Origin: Candidatus Gastranaerophilales bacterium | GTDB lineage: Bacteria > Cyanobacteriota > Vampirovibrionia > Gastranaerophilales > Gastranaerophilaceae | Direction of reading: 5' to 3' | NCBI GenBank assembly: GCA_944323045.1 | Contig: CALUQX010000013.1 | Location: 1-64,000, forward strand | DNA length: 64,000 nt | Part shown: one piece after another, positions 16,673-25,503 of the stretch | Layout of the letters: each line of letters begins with the position of its first letter | Numbering within the stretch: position 1 is the stretch's first letter | Made by a program: the position numbers and the translations under genes | Notes under the pieces: generated by a model | What the model was told of the DNA's origin: nothing | Database searches by the model: none | Seen by the model: the letters and a program-made list of their open reading frames with translations, nothing else

Positions 16673-18346
16673 CTAAGCATCATATCGTTTAAAGGATTTT
16701 TCAATATTCTTATCAATTACTGACTTAACACTATCGTATTCTGTAGTCAGTGAGGAGATTTCTGTATCAAGATTTTTCATCTTCAGGTCAAGTTCATCTT
16801 CTTTAGAGGTCAATCTTGCTTTCTGGTTGGAATATTTTGCCTCTGCCTGTGCGATAAGGCTGTCATCTGATTTTTCTTTTACAAAGGTATTTGTATTGTA
16901 GTTTTCCTGATAGTAATAAGCATCGTCACCGATTGAGGAAATGAACATCATACCGTTTTTCAACATTTCCTGCAAGTATGACTGGTCTTTTACTTCGTTA
17001 TTTTCTGTCCAGCCCATTAAGCATAACTGGTTGAACAAAGTATCGTAGAACAAACCTGATTTTGCATCTTCTTCAGTGATAGATGAACCTGCGTTGATTT
17101 TGTAAATATATGTAGGATCATCGGTTACAAGATTTGATTTGTCTTTGTGCCCTTTATTTGCACTGTAGTTAGGCTCAATAGCAAGTCTTTCCATATATTG
17201 AGCGTAGTAAGACAAGAATGCTTTGGCTATGTTGTTAAAGTTGATAGCACAACCACTCCAGAGTTTTCTTCTTGCTTTAACGCCGCCTTTCCAGAATGAG
17301 TAGTATGTCAAACCAACAAAGTTAGCTGCATCATTTTTCAATCTGTTTGTGAAAGTACCTATGCCATCTTTTTTGGCACGATAGTCTTGTGTACCTAAGG
17401 ATTCAATATTGTGTGAGCCGGAATCACGGTGGTCACCTGAGTTTGCTGTAACCTGACTTGTATCAAATAATGCTTTTGTCATGTTGCGTGCATAGGCTAA
17501 CGCGTTTGCGCTTATAGAATCAACATTTAATACGGTTGAAAATGCATCATACAATTCATCAATAAAACCGTCATCCCGAGTAAGTGAATCAGCCATTGCA
17601 ACTGCAGCGTCTGCCGGATAGTGAGCTTCTTTTTGTTTTGCGATAGCAACATATTGTTCTTCATCGTTTAACAAATCTGCAACGTTAAAGGTATCCATTG
17701 TCTGCCCTTCAACAATGTTGCTAGAGGCAGTACCAATGTAGTGTACACCACCCGCTGTTTTAAGTACTCCTTCAGTAATACCCATTTTAGGATCAATGCT
17801 GACTTGAAGACCACCTAACGCCTCAATCAATCCTTCAAGGTCAGTTTCAACGTACTGAGTAGTAATCATGTCAGTGCTGCCGACACCGGCTGCCTGATTG
17901 TAAACGGTTGATAATATAGAATCTCTTGTCTTTTTAGAAATTACACCAGCCTGGAATAAGCCCTCAATAAAGGCATTACGCATATCTTCACTCGGTAGAC
18001 CATTCAAGCCTTCCTGCGGAATACCTGCGGCTTTTGCGGCGGTGGCTATCGCAGAATCAACAACTACACGACCTTGCTGGTTGGTAATTAATGTTGGCAA
18101 ATAATCGTTTAAGGCGGATGGTGTCATCAACAAATTGTAATTTAATGGATTTGACGTATCGCCTTTGCCATAAAAATCATAATACAATATCGTTTGATTT
18201 AACGAATTCTGGTATTCGTTGGATATCTCGTTCATTTCACGGGACAGCGCTATTTTCTGATGTGAAAGTCGCATTGACTGATATTCACAATCAGATTTTC
18301 TGGATGTTATGGTTAATAATCGCGCCTGTGATGCTGATAAGCCCAT
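16673..18346 (-). CDS. Large lineage-specific protein beginning MGLSASQARLL
   Basis: A 557-aa protein of unknown function. The N-terminus (MGLSASQARLLTITSRKSD) is followed by a helical segment (about residues 20-55, EYQSMRLSHQKIALSREM), and the C-terminus (about 505-550) is a coiled coil (TSKEDELDLKMKNLDTEIS). The middle is Asn/Ser/Tyr-rich and has no domain I recognise. There is no signal peptide. Helical ends around a variable centre are the plan of flagellin, hook-associated and similar type III substrates. That makes it a candidate substrate of the FliP-Q-R gate, but this is inference only. AAAGGA precedes the ATG. Confidence 0.7.
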   Translation of the reverse strand: MGLSASQARLLTITSRKSDCEYQSMRLSHQKIALSREMNEISNEYQNSLNQTILYYDFYGKGDTSNPLNYNLLMTPSALNDYLPTLITNQQGRVVVDSAIATAAKAAGIPQEGLNGLPSEDMRNAFIEGLFQAGVISKKTRDSILSTVYNQAAGVGSTDMITTQYVETDLEGLIEALGGLQVSIDPKMGITEGVLKTAGGVHYIGTASSNIVEGQTMDTFNVADLLNDEEQYVAIAKQKEAHYPADAAVAMADSLTRDDGFIDELYDAFSTVLNVDSISANALAYARNMTKALFDTSQVTANSGDHRDSGSHNIESLGTQDYRAKKDGIGTFTNRLKNDAANFVGLTYYSFWKGGVKARRKLWSGCAINFNNIAKAFLSYYAQYMERLAIEPNYSANKGHKDKSNLVTDDPTYIYKINAGSSITEEDAKSGLFYDTLFNQLCLMGWTENNEVKDQSYLQEMLKNGMMFISSIGDDAYYYQENYNTNTFVKEKSDDSLIAQAEAKYSNQKARLTSKEDELDLKMKNLDTEISSLTTEYDSVKSVIDKNIEKSFKRYDA

Positions 18347-18566
18347 ATTTTACCGGAATCCTTTCAAACATTATAACTTAGTAACTTGAGTATACATGTT
18401 ATATTACGGATTTTTTTACTGAAATCTTTAAAAATTATACATTTTTGTTTAACAAATATTTACATAAAAATTATAATTTTTGTAAACAGAATTAAACAAT
18501 CCGGCAATTTTAATAAAAAAAAATACTTTATATAAGTGTAGTGTAGTATTTAAAGGTAATGGAATA

Positions 18567-19265
18567 GTGTTTAGTCCTGTCGCATCAACAATATTTACAT
18601 TTAGAAATATAGATAAGACCGAAAATGGTGAAATAGGCAGAGCTCCTGTTGCAATAGGGCAGGCTGTTGGCGTTCTGGGCGAAGTTTCAAAATATGATAA
18701 TGCTGTTGCGCTCGGCGCTAAAAATATATTATCTGCATTTAGCGAACTTGCACAGGAAAACAAATTTATGAATTACGCCGGAAAATTTGCTAAATTTGCA
18801 AGCAATAACGTTAATCCTTTAATCGCTGCATCCGGCGGAGTTAAAGTATTAATGTCTGATGACAAGCAGTCAACAGCAATTACAGAAGCAACCGCATTAG
18901 CAACAATGTTCGGCGGAGAAGCTTTAGTTAAAAAGCATTATGACAATATAGCACAGTCAAAAAATGTGCAGGACTTGTTAAAACTTGCCGCTGATAAAAA
19001 ATACGCAAAACCGATTGTAGAGTACTTTGCCAAACATAAATGGGGTGGAGCAACAGGCGCTATAGTCAAAGGATTGTTGTTCCTGTCTGCATCAATGGCA
19101 TCTTATGAGGTCGGTAATAAAGTCGGCAGCAAAGTGGCAAAAGAAGTTAAAAATTATCAAGATGAAAAACAAAATCCTAAAACTATAGAAGATTTGGCTC
19201 AGGAAGCGCTTAAAGCTTTTGACAATCAAGAAAAAATTTCTCAAAAAATCAATCATGTAGCCTAA
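18567..19265 (+). CDS. Protein of unknown function
   Basis: A 232-aa protein starting with GTG; AAAGG lies about 10 nt upstream. It is Ala/Lys-rich and mostly helical, with moderately hydrophobic helices (NPLIAASGGVKVLM; GLLFLSASMASYEVG) that could be membrane-associated. There is no signal peptide or recognised motif. The upstream 220 nt (18347-18566) is AT-rich with no other gene. It ends 34 nt before the SpoIID-like gene, which has its own promoter signal. Confidence 0.6.
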   Translation: MFSPVASTIFTFRNIDKTENGEIGRAPVAIGQAVGVLGEVSKYDNAVALGAKNILSAFSELAQENKFMNYAGKFAKFASNNVNPLIAASGGVKVLMSDDKQSTAITEATALATMFGGEALVKKHYDNIAQSKNVQDLLKLAADKKYAKPIVEYFAKHKWGGATGAIVKGLLFLSASMASYEVGNKVGSKVAKEVKNYQDEKQNPKTIEDLAQEALKAFDNQEKISQKINHVA

Positions 19266-19284
19266 GGTATTTTATATAGCGCTG

Positions 19285-19293
19285 TGTTATAAT
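19285..19293 (+). promoter_or_regulatory. Extended -10 box, leaderless arrangement
   Basis: TGTTATAAT, an extended -10, ends 6 nt before the ATG at 19300. There is no ribosome site between. Confidence 0.65.
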
Positions 19294-19299
19294 ATCAAT

Positions 19300-20169
19300 A
19301 TGAAAAAGATATTGCTTTTGTTAATTTTATTTTTTATTTCAAATCCGTGTTTTGCCATTAAAATCGGATTATTAGTTGGCACAGAAGATGTTTCTTTCGG
19401 CACCTCTGTCAAGGGAACCATAATTGATGCCAATACAAATCATTCAGTGTTTGAAACAGAAGCAATGAAAGGTTATGAACTTAAGCCTTACAATAATGTA
19501 ATGGCAATTAAAATAAACGGGAAGTTTTATAAAATCAATTCTGATAACATAGTAATAAAACCTTTGTCTGCAGGCTATGTAAGCACAAAAAATAAATGGT
19601 ATCGCGGTAATTTAATGATTCAAAACAAGGGCGGAAAACTTACTGTAATAAACAATTTAGGAATAGAAGAGTATTTGCAGGGTGTTGTGCCTGCAGAAAT
19701 GCCTTCTGGCTGGGAATTGGAGGCGCATAAGGCACAGGCAGTTGCGGCAAGAAGTTATGCAGTGGCAAATTTGGGCAAACGCGCTAGTCTCGGGTTTGAT
19801 TTAAAAGACACCCCCGAAGATCAGGCATATGGCGGTGCATCAGCCGAAACTTCAAGAACTAATAAAGCTGTTGAGGAGACAAAAGGTATTGTTTTGACAT
19901 ATGATATGAAAGTTATTACAGCCTACTATTCAGCATCTGCCGGCGGAAAAAGTGTTACTGCAAGTGATGTCTGGGGGGGGAATCTGCCGTATTTGCGCTC
20001 GGTGCCTTCTTTTGATGACGATGTAAAAAAGAACGGACACGGGGTCGGCATGTCTCAGCACGGGGCTAATAATCTTGCCAAACAAGGATATAACGCCTAT
20101 CAAATTTTACAATATTTTTACAAAGATATTACCTTTGCACGTCTTAATCCGGAATACTGTAACTGGTAA
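19300..20169 (+). CDS. SpoIID/LytB-domain exported protein
   Basis: A 289-aa protein with a signal peptide (KKILLLLILFFISNPCFA). The SpoIID domain follows: IEEYLQGVVPAEMPSGW, then EAHKAQAVAARSYAV (with the family Glu/Arg residues), then ITAYYSASAGGKS and the C-terminal GHGVGMSQHGANNLAKQG. In sporulators SpoIID is a lytic transglycosylase acting on peptidoglycan. Cyanobacteria and other non-sporulators carry related proteins, so here a cell-wall remodelling role is likely and sporulation is not implied. Confidence 0.88.
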   Translation: MKKILLLLILFFISNPCFAIKIGLLVGTEDVSFGTSVKGTIIDANTNHSVFETEAMKGYELKPYNNVMAIKINGKFYKINSDNIVIKPLSAGYVSTKNKWYRGNLMIQNKGGKLTVINNLGIEEYLQGVVPAEMPSGWELEAHKAQAVAARSYAVANLGKRASLGFDLKDTPEDQAYGGASAETSRTNKAVEETKGIVLTYDMKVITAYYSASAGGKSVTASDVWGGNLPYLRSVPSFDDDVKKNGHGVGMSQHGANNLAKQGYNAYQILQYFYKDITFARLNPEYCNW

Positions 20170-20260
20170 ATCCCTTGCAGTACGCGGCTTTTGGACGTAC
20201 AAACCGCCCTATATCCTTTGTATATAAGGCTTGCAGAACAAAAAAATATCCAAAACCCCC

Positions 20261-20288
20261 TTGTCAAAACAAAATAAAGTGTTATAAT
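20261..20288 (+). promoter_or_regulatory. Promoter of the HU gene
   Basis: TTGTCA (20261-20266), a 16-nt spacer and TATAAT (20283-20288). Unlike many genes here it gives an mRNA with a leader of about 75 nt and a strong AGGAGG before the ATG at 20370. The rest of 20170-20260 shows no gene. Confidence 0.75.
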
Positions 20289-20369
20289 GAATTTGTCGAT
20301 TACAAATACGCATGCGGGAGAGAGAATGGTTTCTGTTTACCGTAAGCAAAAGGAAGAAGGAGGTTCGTA

Positions 20370-20642
20370 ATGAACAAAGAAGAATTGGTAAAAGAAGTAT
20401 CTAAAAAAGCAAAAGTTTCTCAAAAAGCTACTGCTGATGTTATTGTTGCAACTTTAGAAACAATTGAAAAAACACTGGCAAAAGGCGACAGAGTTACTTT
20501 AGTTGGATTCGGAACTTTTGAACCACGCAAAAGAGCTGCTAGAACAGGTCGTAACCCTCAAACAGGTGCTGCATTGAAAATTGCTGCAAAAACTGTTCCT
20601 GCATTCACTGCTGGTAAAAAATTCAAAGATGCTGTTAAATAG
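20370..20642 (+). CDS. hup: DNA-binding protein HU
   Basis: A 90-aa histone-like protein of exact family length. It has the HU/IHF signature GFGTFEPRKRAARTGRNPQT and the C-terminal PAFTAGKKFKDAVK. It binds and bends DNA as a dimer to organise the nucleoid. It is monocistronic, with a strong promoter, a perfect ribosome site and a strong terminator, which fits high expression. Confidence 0.97.
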   Translation: MNKEELVKEVSKKAKVSQKATADVIVATLETIEKTLAKGDRVTLVGFGTFEPRKRAARTGRNPQTGAALKIAAKTVPAFTAGKKFKDAVK

Positions 20643-20669
20643 TATTATTTGAAAATTTGAATATTTAAT

Positions 20670-20703
20670 AAAGGGCGCGATTGAATTTTCAATCGCGCCC
20701 TTT
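20670..20703 (+). terminator. Terminator of the HU gene
   Basis: A GC-rich stem of about 15 bp (AAAGGGCGCGATTGA with its complement) and a 4-nt loop, ending in TTT, 27 nt after the hup stop codon. Confidence 0.9.
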
Positions 20704-20736
20704 AAAATACGGTTATTGGCATATATTTGCAAGAAA

Positions 20737-20760
20737 AAGCTCCCGGTTATCCGGGAGCTT
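20737..20760 (-). terminator. Terminator of the GAD-repeat protein gene
   Basis: AAGCTCCCGG and CCGGGAGCTT form a 10-bp stem with a TTAT loop. On the minus strand it is followed by TTTTTC, downstream of the gene ending at 20849. Confidence 0.8.
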
Positions 20761-20848
20761 ACTTCACATACTACCATCTAACCTTCTCTGGTCTTACCTT
20801 TTACTTATATGAGGAATCGATTATCTTCTTTTCCATATAAATCCTTTC

Positions 20849-22087
20849 TTATTGGGCGCTTTTGCTTGCCTGAACAGCGTTTAATATCAAGACCATTTTG
20901 TTAACTGCTTCTGCTATAGCATCTTCATCAGTGTTCCAGAAAGAGTTCATTTCAGAGTTGATTTTAGCTTTCAGAGGGGTTACTGCTTGAAGAGCTTCGT
21001 CACCTAATTCAGCGGCTTTTTCAACTAAAGCATTTACGATGTGTGAAACTTCTTTGTTACCGCCGTTGAACCAGAGTGATTTATCGTCATAAATTGTTTC
21101 GATAAGTCCGCCTTTGTCATCGTTTATGTAACCCGGAGCATAAGATGCATTCCAGTTATCAAATACGTCTAATACGTTGTCTTTATTAATTCTTTCAACT
21201 GCTTCGCGTAATTGTCTGTCTTTTGTGCCTACACCGTTTACAGCATCAAAGATTTTTTCTGTTATATCTCTAACTTCAGGAGCAACATGTTTTCCTGTAG
21301 TGGTGATTAAACTTTCAGAAGGGTCTGTGTTTTCCGGAGCGATTACCTGAACATCTCCTGCAGGTGCTTCCGCACCGTCTGCGCCGTCAGCCCCGTCTGC
21401 TCCGTCGGCACCATCTGCGCCATCAGCTCCGTCTGCACCATCGGCTCCATCGGCGCCGTCAGCGCCACCTTCGCCCTGTTCTGCTTCTGCAATGAGCAGT
21501 TGTAACATTTCAGGAATTAATACCTGTAATTCTTGTGCAATACCTGCAAGTGCTTCAACCTGATTATTAATCTGGTCTAATATTTGCGGGTTGTTTGCCA
21601 TTTGTGCGCTCCAAACTGCTTTTTGAAGCTGGGTTTCGACTTCTGCTATTTTAGTTAATAATTGTTGAATCTGATTTTTTTGTTCTGAAGTAAGGGATTC
21701 ATCTGCTAACAATCCTTGAAGTTGAGTTTTGTATGCTCCAAGGTTTTGAGTAGTATTGTTTGCAATAACACCTATTCTTGTTTTGCGACCGTCAATGTAG
21801 CCTTGAACAGTACTCATATCAACGCCGCCGTATTGCATTCCTGCACCTTGTACCGGATATGTTGATACCGGATATTGTACTCCACCCATTTGATAACCCG
21901 GTGCAAATCCTGTACAACCGCTGAACATATTACCTTGATTCATCCAGTTGTTCTGTAAGCGGTATGCCATATTTGCTGATACGTAACTCGGCATTGAGTT
22001 AAATTGTACCCGTCCGCCGTAATTTGACATCCAGGTGAATGGATAGCCTGCTGCATTGATTCTGAAGTTTAAACAATTGCAACTCAT
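20849..22087 (-). CDS. Collagen-like GAD-repeat protein with annexin-like segments
   Basis: A 412-aa protein of unknown function. Residues 1-95 are Asn/Gly/Tyr/Met-rich (MSCNCLNFRINAAGYPFTWM). About 110-205 is helical coiled coil (NNTTQNLGAYKTQLQGLLAD). About 208-240 has ten consecutive Gly-Ala-Asp triplets, a collagen-like Gly-X-Y tract with strongly acidic character. The C-terminal part contains DAVNGVGTKDRQLREAV and SFWNTDEDAIAEAV, which resemble the G-x-GT-D-E core of annexin repeats. There is no signal peptide. It has a good AAGGGGA ribosome site and its own terminator. It could be a surface or storage-type structural protein; export by a non-Sec route would be needed. Confidence 0.7.
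   Translation of the reverse strand: MSCNCLNFRINAAGYPFTWMSNYGGRVQFNSMPSYVSANMAYRLQNNWMNQGNMFSGCTGFAPGYQMGGVQYPVSTYPVQGAGMQYGGVDMSTVQGYIDGRKTRIGVIANNTTQNLGAYKTQLQGLLADESLTSEQKNQIQQLLTKIAEVETQLQKAVWSAQMANNPQILDQINNQVEALAGIAQELQVLIPEMLQLLIAEAEQGEGGADGADGADGADGADGADGADGADGADGADGAEAPAGDVQVIAPENTDPSESLITTTGKHVAPEVRDITEKIFDAVNGVGTKDRQLREAVERINKDNVLDVFDNWNASYAPGYINDDKGGLIETIYDDKSLWFNGGNKEVSHIVNALVEKAAELGDEALQAVTPLKAKINSEMNSFWNTDEDAIAEAVNKMVLILNAVQASKSAQ
21372..21467 (-). repeat. 9-bp tandem repeat encoding (Gly-Ala-Asp)10
   Basis: About ten copies of a 9-nt unit read as GG(N)GC(N)GA(C/T), inside the gene at 20849-22087. Third codon positions vary between copies, so the amino-acid repeat is kept while the DNA has diverged. 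Unit length is a multiple of three, so copy-number change would alter protein length but not frame. Confidence 0.85.
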
Positions 22088-22194
22088 TGTTATTTCCCCT
22101 TAATTTATTCCCCGTATATATATAAAGTATTTATAGGTGAAAAAATTGCGCAAAGCCGCGTATAATCATGCAAAACGCCCTAAAATACAGCCTT

Positions 22195-22851
22195 TTAAAG
22201 CTTTACATTACTTAATAATTCGATAATGTTACTTTTTGAAATTGCAGGATTTATTTCTGTTATAGAGGTAATGCTGTCAGGGGAAACCTCTTCTTTAAAT
22301 ATTTTTTTAAGTAATTCAGGATTGTAATCATAAAGTATAGAGCCGTGCTGTAGAATATATCCTTCTTTTCTGAACTGGGCTGAACCGATGAGTTTTTTGC
22401 CTTTGTAACACAGATCTGCGCCGGTAGAGATGAGCATACAGTAGTCAAAATGAGTATTTGGAGGTTTTGCAGCCCCAAAATCTGTTTCAATATCAAGTTT
22501 TTTGAGGGCATCAATGAGAATTTGTGATATTTCTTTGTAAGATGCAGTGATATTATCGCCGTGTTTGAGATAACTTGCCGGACAAATAAAACTATATGTA
22601 ATTTCATCGTCATGCAAAAGTGCGCGCCCGCCTGTGAGACGCCTTACCACATCAATGCCGAGATTGCATAGCAGTTCTTTATCAAGAAAATCATCTTTCT
22701 GGTTGCGTCCGAGAGAAATGCATGCCGGTTTCCAGCCGTAGAGTCTGAAAATTGGTTCTGATGACTGTTCTTCTATTGCAGAGTCCAGCAAATCGCTGTC
22801 AATCTGCATATTTTCCATACCTGTTTTCACTTCATACGGAATGAATTTCAT
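22195..22851 (-). CDS. Octanoyltransferase LipM-like / lipoate-protein ligase family
   Basis: A 218-aa protein of the BPL/LplA/LipB fold. Conserved blocks are RRLTGGRALLHDDEITYS (about residues 69-86) and KKLIGSAQFRKEGYILQHGS. Counting back 21 residues from the Gln of GSAQ gives a Cys (in FDYCM) that aligns with the catalytic Cys of LipM as I recall it, favouring octanoyltransferase over ligase. It would attach the lipoyl precursor to enzymes such as the glycine cleavage H protein or 2-oxoacid dehydrogenases. It begins directly after the exported-protein gene at 22852, so it shares that operon. Confidence 0.82.
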   Translation of the reverse strand: MKFIPYEVKTGMENMQIDSDLLDSAIEEQSSEPIFRLYGWKPACISLGRNQKDDFLDKELLCNLGIDVVRRLTGGRALLHDDEITYSFICPASYLKHGDNITASYKEISQILIDALKKLDIETDFGAAKPPNTHFDYCMLISTGADLCYKGKKLIGSAQFRKEGYILQHGSILYDYNPELLKKIFKEEVSPDSITSITEINPAISKSNIIELLSNVKL

Positions 22852-23772
22852 TTATTTTTCCTGTTCCCGCTTGTTAAGGTCTGCCTCAAACTGTTTAAAC
22901 ACATCATTGCCGACAAATTGTTCCAGTGCAGCGCGTTTGGCATAAAAATCAGACTGAGCCTTCATTACCATATCAAGTGAAGTTCTGTAGTAAGCATCTG
23001 TTATGAGAATAATTTCGCGGGAACTGTTTTGAGATTTGTCATAGATTCTTTTGCGTTCCGCGGTCATTTCCTCAATCATTTTAAGCTTTTTGCGTGCTGT
23101 CATATAACTGTAATACAAGTCGACTGCTTTTTGTTGTAAATCTTCAATTTTTCTGACCAGAATAATCATATCAGCATCAGTTACTTTGGTATACTTATAG
23201 TTTAATGCTTTAGTATCCTGTGACATAATACCGAGAATGTTTCCGCCGACAATTGAACCTGTTGCCAGAACAGGATTACCCATACTTGCGCCAACAAGAG
23301 TTGACATGCTGGCAATTGTTGAGAGAACTTTTTTTACGGATTTCTCATTCGGTTTATCTTCTTCTGGATTTGCGAGTTTGTAGAGCGCAAAATTTATTGT
23401 ATCACTTTGAGTTGCTGCCCCCTGCCACAGGAGGGATAAATCTCCGACCATTTCTTCTTCATCAAGCTGCAATTCCTGCGCAACTTCTTTTGATATCTGT
23501 TTGATGCTTAAATCAGCATAAGTAATTTCGTTTACATTGAATTTATCAGGGCTTTCGTCTTGTTTTGCAAAAACAGTATCAATATCAGGCATTTTTTTAG
23601 AGGCAGTATTTTCTGCTGTTTGTTTGGCTTCAACATATTCTTTCTCAGGGTCAGAGGACAATCCGACACGGTAAGCCGGCGGGCGTACTGAATTTATATC
23701 CTTGTATTCAAGTGCAAAGCAAGGGGATGACAGAGAAAGAATTAAGGAAAGAATAAAAATCTTCTTCATCAT
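22852..23772 (-). CDS. Exported protein of unknown function, paralogue of its upstream neighbour
   Basis: A 306-aa protein with a signal peptide (KKIFILSLILSLSSPCFA). It shares a plan with the protein at 23769: an LWQG...FALYKLANPE segment, a glycine-rich stretch (SMSTLVGASMGNPVLA), then IEDLQQKAVDLYYSYMTARK in a long helical region. The helical C-terminal half resembles periplasmic coiled-coil hairpins, loosely like outer membrane efflux proteins, but no TolC repeat is clear. It overlaps the upstream gene by 4 nt (ATGA) and abuts the lipM-like gene. Confidence 0.7.
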   Translation of the reverse strand: MMKKIFILSLILSLSSPCFALEYKDINSVRPPAYRVGLSSDPEKEYVEAKQTAENTASKKMPDIDTVFAKQDESPDKFNVNEITYADLSIKQISKEVAQELQLDEEEMVGDLSLLWQGAATQSDTINFALYKLANPEEDKPNEKSVKKVLSTIASMSTLVGASMGNPVLATGSIVGGNILGIMSQDTKALNYKYTKVTDADMIILVRKIEDLQQKAVDLYYSYMTARKKLKMIEEMTAERKRIYDKSQNSSREIILITDAYYRTSLDMVMKAQSDFYAKRAALEQFVGNDVFKQFEADLNKREQEK

Positions 23773-24584
23773 TTGTTTTCCTCCGTACCTTTAATCAGTG
23801 TTGTGTTGTAATTGTATTGATACAGATTCAGATTATCAACAACTTTTTTCCCTGCAAGCCTTTGAAGTTCAAGGTGATAACGTTTTGCATTTTCCATAAA
23901 GTAAAATTCTTCAATGCGCATGTTGTCGTAGAGTGCTGAAGATATTGTAATTTCAAGAATATCTTCATTTTCAAGCGCATTTGTATAATTTTTGTTGTAT
24001 AGAAGCAGTCTTGAGCGTGTTTCTTTTAGCTGGGACAGATTACTCTTGTAATTGTAATAGGCTTCAATAATTTTATCCTGAAGATTCTCAACTAATCCGG
24101 CAAGTTCAATCAATTCAGTATCAGTCAGCGGAATTTCTGTCGGGATATTTTTTCGGTTAATAAAGTTTTGCGCAAGGCGTCCGGCAGAATATGCAGCGGA
24201 TTGTGTCATATAATCGGCTCCCATAAGTGATGGCGCAAACGATGCTCCGGCAACTATTGCAGAAAGTGTTTTTGCCATCAGAGAAGAATGTATACGGCGC
24301 TGACTTTCCGGAGTTGAAAGTTTCTTTAGTGCAAAGCCTATAACCTGATTGTTTTCTACAGTACCTTTCCATAAGTTTTCAATGTCTTCAAGGTCTTTTT
24401 CTTTTTGAAGGTTTATCAGCTCCTGCATGACCTGTTCGTCAGACATCACGAGTGATTGTTTTTTATTAACCTTTACTTCAGGCAGTTTAATCTGAGGCTT
24501 TTCAACATCGCCGAGTCTGACTTCTGCCGGATAAGCCGGTGTCATAAATGCAATTAATAACAATATAGCTGCAATCTTCTTCAT
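23769..24584 (-). CDS. Exported protein of unknown function, first of a paralogous pair
   Basis: A 271-aa protein with a signal peptide (KKIAAILLLIAFMTPAYPA). Counterparts of the neighbour's motifs are LWKGTVENNQVIGFALKKL, the glycine/serine stretch near residue 110, and VENLQDKIIEAYYNYKSNL. The pair probably arose by tandem duplication and may form one periplasmic complex. TATAAA lies 6 nt before the ATG with no ribosome site, so it may head a leaderless operon of three genes. Confidence 0.7.
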   Translation of the reverse strand: MKKIAAILLLIAFMTPAYPAEVRLGDVEKPQIKLPEVKVNKKQSLVMSDEQVMQELINLQKEKDLEDIENLWKGTVENNQVIGFALKKLSTPESQRRIHSSLMAKTLSAIVAGASFAPSLMGADYMTQSAAYSAGRLAQNFINRKNIPTEIPLTDTELIELAGLVENLQDKIIEAYYNYKSNLSQLKETRSRLLLYNKNYTNALENEDILEITISSALYDNMRIEEFYFMENAKRYHLELQRLAGKKVVDNLNLYQYNYNTTLIKGTEENK

Positions 24585-24701
24585 AATAAATTTATATCAC
24601 AAGTAAATTTATAAATCCAATGATTGATTAAGTTATACATCTTTGGATTGTTCAATTGGGGCTGTAAAATCAATAAAATTAATATTGAAGAGAGGTTTTT
24701 T

Positions 24702-25451
24702 GTGGCTACAGAAGTAACAAATATTAAGACGATAAAAAAGGCAAAAGTCAAAAAGGTTAATGATTTTTGTCTTAAAGCAGATGCCTTGCGTAATGAAAAT
24801 GCATACAAAGAGGCAGCGGCAAATTATCTTAATGCTATACTCATTGACCGTAATGATGCATATTCTTATTACGGACTTGGAGTTTGTTATAAAAATCTGA
24901 AAAATTACGCAAAAGCAATTAAATATCTTGAAAAAGCCACCGAACTTGACGAAGATTATTATGATGCATTTTTTGAAATGGGAGTATGCCACCAGTTAGA
25001 GGGTATACCGTGCGGCGCTATAAAAAGTTTTATCCGTGCGATTCAAATAAATCCTGAAAAACCGGAGGCAATTTTACAGCTTGGTGCTTCTCATGAATTA
25101 TGCGAAGAATATGATTTGGCACTTATGGTTTATCAGAAACTCATTGAAAATTCGCCAGGATTTTTGAAGGCATATGAACACAAATCAACACTTCTGATGA
25201 AGTTGGAGAGATATCAGGAAGCCTCAAAAATCTTAAACGAACTTATTAAACTCAACCCCGAGTACTATCGTGCCTATGCAGGCATAGCAATTTGTTTTGA
25301 CAAGCTGGGCAAAAAAAGTGATGCGCAAAGATATTACCGAAAATTTTTACTAATGAAACCGTTTTCTCATCAGGCTCAGTTTGTCAAAAACAGATTGTTG
25401 AAATTGAAATCTTTAAACAATAAGAAACAAAACTTAAGACTTGTTGACTAA
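24702..25451 (+). CDS. TPR-repeat protein
   Basis: The preferred start is GTG at 24702, with GAGAGG 6 nt upstream; an upstream in-frame ATG at 24624 has no ribosome site and overlaps the divergent promoter. The resulting 249-aa protein is almost entirely TPRs (about five to six repeats, for example AYSYYGLGVCYKNLKNYAKA and YRAYAGIAICFDKLGKKSDA). It is cytosolic, with no enzyme domain, and probably a protein-binding scaffold. Its partner is not shown by context. Confidence 0.85.
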   Translation: MATEVTNIKTIKKAKVKKVNDFCLKADALRNENAYKEAAANYLNAILIDRNDAYSYYGLGVCYKNLKNYAKAIKYLEKATELDEDYYDAFFEMGVCHQLEGIPCGAIKSFIRAIQINPEKPEAILQLGASHELCEEYDLALMVYQKLIENSPGFLKAYEHKSTLLMKLERYQEASKILNELIKLNPEYYRAYAGIAICFDKLGKKSDAQRYYRKFLLMKPFSHQAQFVKNRLLKLKSLNNKKQNLRLVD

Positions 25452-25503
25452 ATTTGGCAATTTTTTACCTGTTGAATTTTTTATATAAACAGGTAGAAGT
25501 GTT

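Noticed and set aside
19300-20169. Evidence of sporulation from the SpoIID domain
   Set aside because: SpoIID/LytB domains are common in non-sporulating Cyanobacteria-related bacteria and no other sporulation gene is present.
21372-21467. CRISPR-like repeat
   Set aside because: The repeats are 9-nt codon repeats with no spacers, inside a coding frame, encoding Gly-Ala-Asp.
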